From Ophioceras dolichostomum (lineage: Eukaryota > Ascomycota > Sordariomycetes > Magnaporthales > Ophioceraceae): a DNA stretch of 64,000 nt. Under the pieces are notes generated by a model that was given only the letters and a program-made list of their open reading frames with translations, was not told the origin of the DNA and made no database searches. The translations under genes were made by a program, and so were the position numbers. Shown here piece after piece: positions 45,607-55,495 of this stretch; positions within the stretch are counted from its first letter, which is position 1, and each line of letters starts with the position of its first letter. Where the stretch lies: positions 2,237 through 66,236 of the forward strand of contig PYST01000154.1 in assembly GCA_003049485.1 (NCBI GenBank), written 5' to 3'.

Positions 45607-48108
45607 ATGTCTAACTCAGGCGATGAGAACGCGTCCCCAACGGCGCTCCGGGCTGCCCTCCGCCTGGGCTCCGAGCCTGACCCTCCGAAGTGGGATGTGA
45701 AAAACGTGCGGTCCGTAGATGCCCACTTACTCATCGAAATCGAAATCGCTGAGGGCAGCAACAGGGTCAGTGAGGGCGGCCAGGGCGACAACCTGGGCCC
45801 CTGTGAGGTGCAGGCTGTCGGTGGAGGCATGCCAGTTGAGGGCCAGATCGTGGCTCCGACGCAGGCTGGCGCCGCTCACGCCAGCAACCTCGAGGCTGAG
45901 CAGCCTCAGCAGTGTGCGGCCTCCGCGGAGAGGATCGCGAGCCTGACCAGGAACCTCCGCCCGTCTCCTTGGGAGACGATGCTCCTCTCGGGTCCCCGCC
46001 ACTCGCCCCAGTCTCAGGGACGTACTCCGTTCCAGAATCGGACCACGGCCTCCAACAGCGGCAAAATCACGGTGAAGACCAGTGCTCTAAACCCTGCCGC
46101 GGCCGTGTTCGCCCCTAACGTTGCGCTCGCTCCCGTCGCCTCTTCTTCAGCGGCCCAGAACCGAGATGCGGCCCAGCACCGGGCTGTGGCCATGTGCGCC
46201 CAGTCTTCCGCGCCGAGTTCCTCTGTTTCGACGCTGGCCAGACCTCTTCTGGGCGCTGGCACTACTGGACAGGCGCCTGCCGCCACTATGCTAGGTCTCG
46301 ACATGTCGCCGCTCCCCCCCACGCCGTCGGCCCCCATCATGTCGCACGCTGTGTTGCCCGGCATTCAGTTCAGCCATGCTGCTCCCGAGGATGCGACCGG
46401 CCAGACTACCGTGGAGACTACCGAGGCGAAGGTCAAGGCTGCCAGGCGCGCCATGTACGCCGAGCACCTCACCGGCGATACCTCTGAGAAAATCTTCGCG
46501 CGTCTCCACAGGCAACGCCTGCCTGCAGACATGGCGGCCGATGCCATCAAGGCTGTGATGGAGACCGCAATGCCGTTCCTCCTCAACTCGGATGCTCTCG
46601 ACGGCGTCACATTCGACGAAATCGACCGAGCCACCCTTGATGCGATTCACGCCGCTGTTGAGGCCAAGGGTATTCCTCCTGCGCATGCTACCATGGCGGT
46701 TGCGAGCGTGCTCGAGATTGGCCTCCCTGAGCTCACCACCGCGGCCAACATCAGGCCTGAGGACGCCCAAACCCAGGCCTCAGCCTCTGTCACGCTCACC
46801 CAGAGCCAGGGCCCTGCGATGGCTGCAACCATGATCACTCCCGCGCTCCACCCTGCGCTCATCTCCGCGCTCTCTCCCACGTTCACCGCTGCGCAGCTTC
46901 CATCGCACACTTCCGCGTTCACCCCTGCGCAGATTCCAGCGCTCGCTTCCGCTCTCACATCCGCGTCCATCCCTGCGCAGATTCCAGTGCTCTCTCCCGC
47001 GCTGTCTTCCTCGCTCTCTCCCACGCTCTCTCCCGCGCACGCTCCCGCACACGCTCCCGTTCTCCCTCCCGCGCCCCGCCCCGCGTTTGCAGAGCTAGCC
47101 CATCCCGTGCCTCCTATGGGTACCCAACCGGGCGCCATGATCGTGCCACCCCCGGACCACTCTCTCCCTGTCCAGCAGCTTAGAGGTTCCTCTGGTATTA
47201 TTACTACTCCTTTCCTCTCCACCATCTCTTCCCCTTCCCTTGTGTCCCCACAGCTCTCGACGGTGATTCCACCGACCTTCTTCCCGTCTATGGGAGTAGT
47301 GCCCAAAACTGAACATCTCTTTAACCAGCTGTTGTCCCGACCACGTTCATGGTTCTCGACCCAGCTGCCGCAGATTATATCCACCCCTACCGCCGCCACA
47401 TCCGCCACCGCCACGGCGACTTCCGGTTCTGCTAGTAGTACCGCAGCAGTCGCTACGGCGGGCTTCCTTGCTCTCGACCAGCGCGGCAGGCCCATCCCGC
47501 CACCAAAGCCGCCAGCTAGAACCGGCGCGGCGGCCCAGCAAGCATACGAGGCCTATCTCGAGTTCAGGCGTACTTCTCAGCCTGGTTACGCTTTGGAATG
47601 CCGGGCGAGGCAGAATCAGCGCTTCCTCCGTCTGAACAACAACAACTTGTACAACAATAGTAAGCAAAAAGGCGATGGAGATTCTACAGACAGATGGTCT
47701 TGGCAGGCTTAGAAGGCCACTACTCCTGTAGTCGCACAGAAGAAGACGGTGCAACAACAGCAACAGGAACGAAAGAGCGTCGATTCTTCCTCTTCCAGCC
47801 ATAACACCGACATCAGCGAGAAGAGCAGTAGCGCTACCAAGAATACTTCGCTTGATAGCAGCAGCAGCACTAGCAGCAGGAGGAGGAAGCAGGAAGCGAC
47901 CACCTCGGAGGAGACCACCGCGAGCAGCACGGGGACGGTGCTGAAGAAGAAGGAGGACCTGCAGCTGGCAGCGTCGTCAAAGCGGAGCACCCCCGTTCGT
48001 GTGACAGAGGCTTCGTCTGCGTCTGCGTCTTCTTCGCCTTCTCATCGCAACAGCGTGGATCGACAAGCTGCACCGAAGTCAGCGATGCTTGTCGGTGTGG
48101 CTGCTTAA
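45607..48108 (+). CDS. Large low-complexity protein of unknown function
   Basis: Exons 45607-47659 and 47732-48108 give 809 aa. The start MSNSGDENASPTALRAALRLG follows a pyrimidine-rich leader. There is no known domain. A moderately complex region at about residues 270-390 (AKVKAARRAMYAEHLTGDTSEKIF, DAIKAVMETAMPFLLNS) looks helical. It is followed by a Pro/Ala/Ser repeat region built from ALSPALSS and TPAQIPALAS-like units (about 46837-47080), a KPPARTG segment with AYEAYLEFRR, and a C-terminal Ser/Lys-rich tail with poly-Gln. The in-frame TAG at 47710 falls in a 72-nt interval with donor gtaagc and acceptor cctgtag; removing it keeps phase and joins an in-frame 126-residue tail. If the intron is retained, the protein stops at 701 aa. 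Probably nuclear or cytosolic and mostly disordered. Confidence 0.65.
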
Positions 48109-48889
48109 GCCTACTTCAGTTTTTCCTTTTTCATTTTTTCCTTGGAAGGGTTTCTTTATTTGTTGTTGTCATCATGATCGATGTGCTTTCCCCCCACAGC
48201 CCCTTTTCCTTAAACTATTTCTTATGTCTGAGTCTTTACTCAACGATGATACTTTCTTTACCTCCTTCCACATGTTTCTTTTCACAATGCGTTGTTTTAT
48301 CCATCCCATTCCCTCAAGTATTAAGAGCTTCTCTCTCAACGGTGCTTTGCTCTCAACCTCGCCTCTTCTCCATATCTCATTCTCAGGGCGATGCTGCTTT
48401 TTTCGTTTCATACATCTTTTACCGCTTATTCTCCTCTCGCCAGCGTACTACCTACTACGCTACAGGGCCATTTTTCAGATTCATTGCATTGCATTCGAGT
48501 GGCGGTGGCTCTCATTAGCTGCTCGTGGCGGTTGTTGTTGTTTGTTTGTTGCGAGTTCGCGAATTTCATCGTATCAGAAAACATGCTGAGGAAGAAGAAA
48601 AAGAGCATGTATTAGGGGATAGGGAACAGGACATTTGCTGAACATGCTGTTGCGAAAGGATCAGCAAGACATACAGCAGGACAGAGAGACGAGACATTGT
48701 ACAGTCTAGGTCTAGGTCCAGATGTTTGTTAGGGCAGAGTGATAGCTTTGTTTTATAAATTTACAAGCCTTGCCCTTGATGTCCAATAGTCCCATTGTTC
48801 CCTCCACGGTGCTCTGTGCCCCGGTCTTCTATTTTCAGCTCAATGGGCACCCTTCACCTGTTCATCTAGTCCAATATCCTACCCCTCAT
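48109..48889. other. T-rich 3' flank
   Basis: A strongly T-rich plus strand follows the low-complexity gene, consistent with its 3' UTR and downstream sequence. No gene seen. Confidence 0.5.
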
Positions 48890-49735
48890 CTGGTCGTAGA
48901 TCACTTATATCAAGCTCTAGGAAGGAAACCTTTCGCTGGTTTTGATGCCACAGGGGCGAAGTCTCCTGCGTATATGAGTGAGCTGTTAGCTCTTCCTAGG
49001 GGTGGTGCACCGCCTGCTCTTAAGAATCCGTGGAACGGCGGCCTGGTGGTCAGAGGATGTGTTGTAAGCGCTCCGAAGCCATTGGGCGCTGGCTACCACA
49101 GGTAGACGAATATACATCTCCAAAAGGCAGAGAGTACTTCAACGAATGCCATCCTCGATGCCTGTCTTGCATTCAACCCTGACGAACGTGAGGAGATGTG
49201 GGTGAACGAATACGCCGGTGTCCAACGGTTCCCCACAGAGCCCAACACCTCTTTGTTTTGAATTTATACCAGGATACTTGTTTGCTACCTGTTTCCTGTT
49301 GAGCTCATCGTCCTTGCTGACGTAATACATTCGGTGCAAGGCATGGCACTGAAATTTGTGAAGCCAGTAACATCTCGAGCACTCCTCCGTTCCTGAAGTT
49401 AGAACCCAATCAACGAGCGAACGGACGCGTTGTCCAGAATAACTTTACGGGCTTTAACCTGCCGGTTTCCTCATGGGATGTATGCGGCCTAAAAATGGTA
49501 AGGAAAGTTTCCTATTTCTTCATCGTTTTGTTTTCTTTTTTAGTTTGACAGCAGCCTGGGATGGATGCAGGTACGGTCCGGAGGAGGGTATCAGTATCGG
49601 TCGGCTTGATCAGTGAGATCCAGCATCATTTTGAAAGAGCTTTCGCTGCTGGGGAAGCTGACCCAGTATTGAGCCTGTGCAATGATGGCATCTGCCAACG
49701 ACGCTGGGCTCGAAACGCGGGCAAGGTGAGTCTTT
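48890..49735 (+). pseudogene. Possible decayed multi-exon gene, function unknown
   Basis: Several adjacent stretches read like protein but are not joined by one consistent frame: about 48890-49105 (AGFDATGAKSPAYMSELLALPRG), 49142-49261 (AILDACLAFNPDEREEMWV), 49345-49497 (TPPFLKLEPNQRANGRVVQN and FTGFNLPVSSWDVCGLKM) and about 49612-49731 (IQHHFERAFAAGEADPVL, CNDGICQRRWARNAGK). A good 46-nt intron (gtaagg ... tttttttag) lies at 49498-49543 and another donor (gtgagt) follows 49731. Stops interrupt the chain. I do not recognise the family. It may be a relic, or a small gene whose introns I could not resolve. Confidence 0.3.
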
Positions 49736-52325
49736 GATTTTCAAAACAAGCCCCATCACCAACCCAAATGTCCTTCCTCCTCCCACCTCTTCCGGGTTGA
49801 ACGAGCCACTGCCCCAGATTGAAGCGTCGTACTCGGATCAAAAATCCTATTACCGTCTACTTCGTCCACAGGCGCCGCCGAATTTAGGTGACGCCCTCGG
49901 CTAATAGCTGGTGCCTGTTCGTCTTTCCGAATCCGAACACGCCTGTGCTTTCTACCTCTGGGCATCTGACGTGACGCGGACTAACAAATCTTGCTGGATT
50001 TAGCCAGTTCTCGTCCATCACTCAGCGGCGCCGAGGATCATGACATAGTCGTGTTCCACATTTCAGGATGTGGATGCGCTTTGACCGAGCATCCGCAGCG
50101 GTCCAGACCGGAAGCCAAGACCCAAGTCGGCATCGGGGCGTTCCCCAACCCGGAAACTAACACAGCACGGCCTTCATCTACTTGAGAGGTGGCGGTGGTT
50201 CCGGAACGCACATGATAATCAGTCTTCACGACGCCCCCTTCTCTTCACATCGAATGCTCGATTATTTGTCAAGAGCCAACCCCCCTAGTATCCCAAGATG
50301 CTACCAGTCTCACGGCTACAAACTCCGGTCATAGGAAGGCTGGAGATGGTCACGGTTGACGGCCTTACACTGTATGGCAGATCTGCAACTTGCTGGAAGC
50401 AAAGTAGACCCGAGAAGGCGGGTTGCCCCGTCATCCCGTCGCCCATCAACATAAGAAAAAAGGGTATGCGCACTGAAGTCACTCCAAGACTCCACGTACC
50501 ACTCTGTCGGAAAGCTACACATAAGCGCGCAAGAAACACCTTGGAGTCCTCGAGTAGCTTCAGTGTGCACACATCACATTCAAAGAAGCTAGCAAGCCAG
50601 CACGACTCAAGATCTCGATGAACGGACATGCGGGCGCTGGTCGAGAACTCCACCGATCTAGGTGAGAGACGTGACGCCCCCCCCCCCCCCNNNNNNNNNN
50701 NNNCCCCCCCCCCCGAGATCAGAGAGATCATCGATGGACTTCGAGCCCAAGCCATCGTTCCTACGTCAAGGTACGTTGCTATGGGACCAGACCCCTCTTG
50801 CAACGACAACAGTAGATCGAATGCTTGCCCTGATAGGCCGAGACTCACCGCCTACCATGACTATGACAGCATCGATCGGATCCGAAAGACATGGACCCTT
50901 GCATGGAACCACAAACAACCTTTCTTCTCGAAACCCTCATAGGGCTTACAAGTTACAACGGGCGGGAAGTCGGTGCAGCGAAAGGGCGAACGGCCATGAC
51001 CTATGGACCAAGAAACGCTCTCCTCTCGGGCGAGGCCTCAACAGTAATAATATGCTGTGGACTGTTGAGTCAAAGGTCTACATTCCTCTCGGACACCCCA
51101 TCAAGGACTGGTATACACTCGCCAAGAGGCGGCCACGCTAACCGGGAATCAGCACCAGGCGGCGTTGGGATGTCCCATTGTCGGTGTCCAGGAACAAGGT
51201 TGGACCGGAATCGGACCGGAGCCGGAGCGGAACTCGAACCGAACCATCTTTAAGCCGGATAAAGTTGCCGCCTCGTATCACCCCGCTTGAGCGGGCCGGC
51301 GCCGCTCGTCTCACCAGCAACGTCCTTTTCTCTCTCTAAGGTGACGGACTACTAACCCCCTTCCCCTTTCCCATCTTTGAAAGCCTTGGCTCAAGGGACT
51401 GGGCCCTTTCCGATTCAACCTGCTCGTGGATTTAGCGCCGGTGTTCTCCTGGCAGACGGGCTTGCTAGGTATCTTTAGATCTCATCACCATGGCGTTGTC
51501 TTGGATCACTTATACTGATGGCAGTCTTCGAGCAGATGTCCCAAAGAGAGCGCTAGCTAGCGGTCCAAGTATACGGCTAGAGCAGCGCTATGGCGTCGTG
51601 GGAGATCTCGAGAGTGCCCGGAGCAGAGCCTGCACAGGGCACATGATGGGTGGCAGGAGCGGTTAAGATGGTTGTCGAGTCCACTCCGCAAGTGGCAGTC
51701 GTACAGCAGACCGAAACAATAGGTGTGGAAGAATCGAACTCTTCTCTTCGTATCCTGGCGAATACGATGTCTCCACGCTGGGTACCTGGCAGCCGCGCTC
51801 CAGACATCCATCCTCAACAAACAAGATGACGCTATGCCACTCGCGAATCAAACGAGGCGCGCCGCCTCCTCCGCGAAACAAGAGACCTGGCCAAGCGGTC
51901 ATGTTATCATCGAGCATGGGGCAACAGAAGATCCCACCTGCCTTGGTAGCGACTTCTCGCCGGCCATAAATCGGCGTGCTCGCAGCTCTGGGTTTCGGTG
52001 AACTTCTCTCTTCCCTTTCTATATGGTCCATTCTGCAGAGGAGACTGGTGAACGGTGGCCGACTCTGGGGCTGTGATGAAGCATCACAAACCGGGCCCAA
52101 CACCACACAAAAGGCTATCAAAGCTCGCTACAAGACCGCGATACTCAGCAAGAAGGAGGAAAACAGATACGGCAGATCAGCTCTTTTCGCTCCAGCCTAT
52201 GAAGAGAAATCCGGTCTCAGGTTCACTCTCGTTCACCAGACGCTGCTCGGCCATGTGCCATACAATATTTCTTTGCAATCACTTTATCATATGAATATAC
52301 TCCGTCTCAGTCCCACTTTCTGAAG
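49736..52325. other. Gap-containing region, possible relics
   Basis: No intact gene. It contains the C-run/N gap. Short protein-like fragments occur at about 51389-51475 (FRFNLLVDLAPVFSWQ) and 51976-52210 (LAALGFGELLSSLSIWSILQRR) that could be remnants of a membrane-protein gene, but the evidence is weak. The final few hundred bases should hold the laccase promoter. Confidence 0.4.
50677..50714. other. Assembly gap in a C homopolymer
   Basis: Fourteen C, 13 N (50691-50703) and eleven C. The gap sits inside what appears to be one long C tract. Any open frame spanning it, on either strand, is unreliable. Confidence 0.95.
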
Positions 52326-54971
52326 ATGCGTCACTCGTTTTTATTCCTCCTCCTCAGCGCCAGCCTCGGGCAGTACCCGGTTCCAGTCCACTCGCTCTTC
52401 TCATCGTGGAGCAGCATGTTCGGTGGACTCCTCCAGGAACGATGCGAGTTCAACTCGGCGAGCTCGCCGTCGTGCTGGGGCGACTTCGACCTATCGACCA
52501 ACTACTACGAGCATGGTCCAGACACGGGTGTCATTCGGGAGTACTGGTTCGACGTGGTCAACTCCACCATGGCCCCTGATGGTGTTGAGCGCATGGCTCT
52601 GTCCATCAACGGCAGCATCCCCGGACCGACCATCATCGCGGACTGGGGGGACACTATCGGTGAGTGCCGGAAGACATGCATGGGAGGCATGGGAGGCATT
52701 GGACACACTAGACGGGCCCAAATTCCATCGTTTCCATGCACCTTACCCCCTTTCACAAGGATGAGACCCATAGAAGACCCATTAGCTAACTCTAGCCGAA
52801 TCAAACAAGTCGTCCACGTCCACAACGCGCTCGAGAACAACGGCACAAGTCTGCACTTCCACGGAGTCCGCCAGAACTACACGAGCCACATGGACGGCGT
52901 CTCGGCCATCACCCAGTGTCCAGTGACTCCCGGCCAGACGATGACATACAGATTCAAAGCGACGCAATATGGAACCTCTTGGTACCACAGCCACTTCCAA
53001 ATCCAGGCCTGGTAGGTCGCTGCGCCCCTCACCTTTCTGTTCTGTCTGTCTCACCCCTACCGCTCCTACAGCTACGTCGTCGTTGCCTATCTGTCTCTCG
53101 ACTACTAACCAAACGCTCCCTCCCCTCCCTTGTCTCTCCCTCGTCCTCCAGGAACGGCATCTTCGGCGGCCTAATAATCAACGGCCCAACCTCGGCGCCC
53201 TACGACGAGGACCTCGGCACGCTCATCCTGTCCGACTGGTTCCACCAGCCGGTGGACCAGCTCCTCGCGGGGGCGTCGGCCCCTGGAAGCGGCCCGCCCG
53301 TGGCCGACAACGGACTCATCAACGGCACCAACGTCCTCGGAGACCCGCCCGTCGGCAAGAGGTTCGAGATGGTCTTCAAGCCGGGCGTGCGGTACCGCAT
53401 CCGGCTCGTGAACGGTGCCATCGACACCATGTTCCGCTTCATGATCGACGGCCACAACCTGACGGTGATGTCGACCGACTTCGTGCCCATCCACCCTTAC
53501 ACGGCGACGTCCATCAACATCGCCATCGGCCAGCGCTACGACCTCGTAGTCACCGCCGACGCGTCTGGGGGCCAGGGTTCGGGCCCCGCAGCCGACGGTG
53601 GTGATGGTGGTGGGTCAGGAGGGTCAGGAGGGGCGCCCAGCTTCTGGCTGCGCGCCATCCCCGTCGGCAGCTGCGGGAGCGACCACGAGAACGCGGCGAA
53701 CATAATGGGAATCGTGCACTACGATCTAGGTGCTGCTGGTGGTGCTGCCGGCGGGAGCAGTAGGAGGAGGGGAGAGCCGAAGTCCAAGATGTGGAGCTAC
53801 CTGGACGAGTGCACGGACGAGGACCCGGCGTACCTCGTGCCGTCGCTCCCCGTGGACGTGGGCGAGCCGGGCCGGACGCAGCCCGTGGCCGTGGGGCTGC
53901 GGGTCCTAGACGGCTTCTACAAGTGGACGCTGAACGGGGACATGTTCAGGTCCAATTGGCGGCGCCCGACCATCCAGCGGGCGATCGCGGGGAATAACAC
54001 GTGGGAGGAGGGGCAGCAGGTTGTCGAGCTGCCGCAGTCGAACGAGTGGGTTTACTTTGTTGTTGAGAATAGTGGACTGGTGAGTTCATATGATGAAAAC
54101 AAAGCATGCCTGGCCTAGCCGCTCCCATCCCCATTCCCATCGCCTCCCTCAAAATCACCCAACGCACCACCGCCATAGGTGTTTTTGTTTGTTTATTTTT
54201 GCCCTCCCCAAGAGGCGTATTCGATTCCGTCACCTCTCTGTCAACGAGCGAGCGAGCAGCAGCTAACATGACGTCCACGAAACAAAACAACAACAATAAT
54301 AATAACAGGACCATCCTTTGCACTTACACGGCCATGACGTTCACATCCTCGCCCAAGACATCGGGAACTACACCGATGCGGTGAAGCTCAACCGCGTGAA
54401 CCCTCCCCGCCGAGACGTCGCCATGCTCCCCGCCAACGGGTTCCTCGTGCTGGCCTTCCGGACGGATAATCCGGGCGTGTGGCTGATGCACTGTCATGTA
54501 CGTGTCGTTCTTTTCCCCTTTTCTCTCTCTTCGTCATCATTTCTCATCTTCCACCCTTGGGACCACCGCCACTATAATTTCACCTGGGCATGATCAAGGT
54601 GATGATGGTGATGATGATAAATGAGGCAATGCACCACAGCAGAACCTTCCGAGTGGACGAGACAATCATGTTTTCCGAAAAGAACACGCTAATTTCTTTT
54701 GTTTTTTTTGTTTTTCTCAACGATCGAGTCGACGACGACAACGACGACGACAAAGAGAGAGGAGAGAGGAGAGGCTAACAGGTGTGTTTGTGTGTACAAA
54801 CAAAACAAAACACAACAGATCGGTTGGCACTCAACGCAGGGCTTCGCGCTTCAGCTCGTCGAGCGGATGTCCGAGATCACGGCGAACACGACCCTGATGG
54901 GCGAGTGCTGCCAGAACTGGGAGAAGTTCGCAAAGGCTAGGGGCTTGAGGGATGATGGTTCTGGTCTTTGA
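52326..54971 (+). CDS. Laccase-like multicopper oxidase, secreted
   Basis: Exons 52326-52659, 52810-53011, 53152-54079, 54309-54497 and 54819-54971 give 601 aa. A signal peptide (MRHSFLFLLLSASLG...) leads. All ten copper ligands are present in the four laccase motifs: HFHG (127-130), WYHSHF (His 171 and 173), HPLHLHGHD (490-498) and HCHIGWHSTQGF (549-560). The residue in the type-1 axial position is Phe 560, the form linked to high redox potential in fungal laccases. The protein ends DDGSGL, resembling the DSG(L/I/V) C-terminal plug of ascomycete laccases. A Gly-rich insert (about 53566-53640) lies in domain 2 or 3. Intron 1 (150 nt) is a multiple of three and stop-free, so its removal rests on the gtgagt donor and the restored TIVVHVHN sequence. 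It oxidises phenols with reduction of O2 to water; candidate roles are lignin or humus attack, pigment formation and detoxification. Confidence 0.95.
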
Positions 54972-55495
54972 ATAACCTACCCACTTATCTTACCTAGGTC
55001 CCTTACCTACCACCTACCTTACCGTAGGTACTTTCTTGAGGGTGTCTTGTTTGTCTGTCTGTCTGTCTGTCTGTCTGGTTGGCTGGCTGACTGAAGGCCC
55101 TAGAGGAGAGGCACGCTAGCCTTAGGCAGTATATCGGGCAGACAAGAGAGACGGAGAGGGCAGCCGCAGAGGACAACGTGGGCTAGACGTAGGAGAAGAA
55201 AGAAACCCAACTCTAAAAAATCTTGGGGGCTCTGGCAATGGCTTGTCTATCTGTCTGTCTTGTCTGTCTGGCTTACTGCCTGCCTGTCTGTCCTCTGGTG
55301 GTGTGTCTTGGGGTTTAGATTTGGTTGAAAGAACGATGGTGATTAAAAAAAAATTACTTTCCGCTCCTAAATTCCCAACATCGCTACCCGGCAAAGGTGG
55401 GGGGGGGGAGCCTTTTATGAATTTTCCATATCCGACAGCTCAATCCTCCTGAACTGTTGCAGCTCTTCTGCCGTCGCGGGCGTGTAAGTGACGTC
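54972..55495. other. Convergent region, laccase / secreted orphan
   Basis: No gene. It contains tetranucleotide CTGT repeats at 55051-55077 and related sequence at 55242-55270, between the 3' ends of two converging genes. Confidence 0.6.
55051..55077 (+). repeat. (CTGT)n microsatellite
   Basis: Six uninterrupted TGTC/CTGT units plus partial ends, 80 nt after the laccase stop. A second, interrupted tract of the same unit follows about 170 nt later. Confidence 0.9.

Noticed and set aside
50285..50848. Open frames running through the N-gap
   Set aside because: They are open only because N codons and poly-C (Pro/Gly) are translated through; the flanks show no family motif.
52660..52809. Laccase intron 1 treated as coding
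   Set aside because: It is open and a multiple of three, but it starts with gtgagt and its translation splits the conserved TIVVHVHN stretch before the first copper motif.
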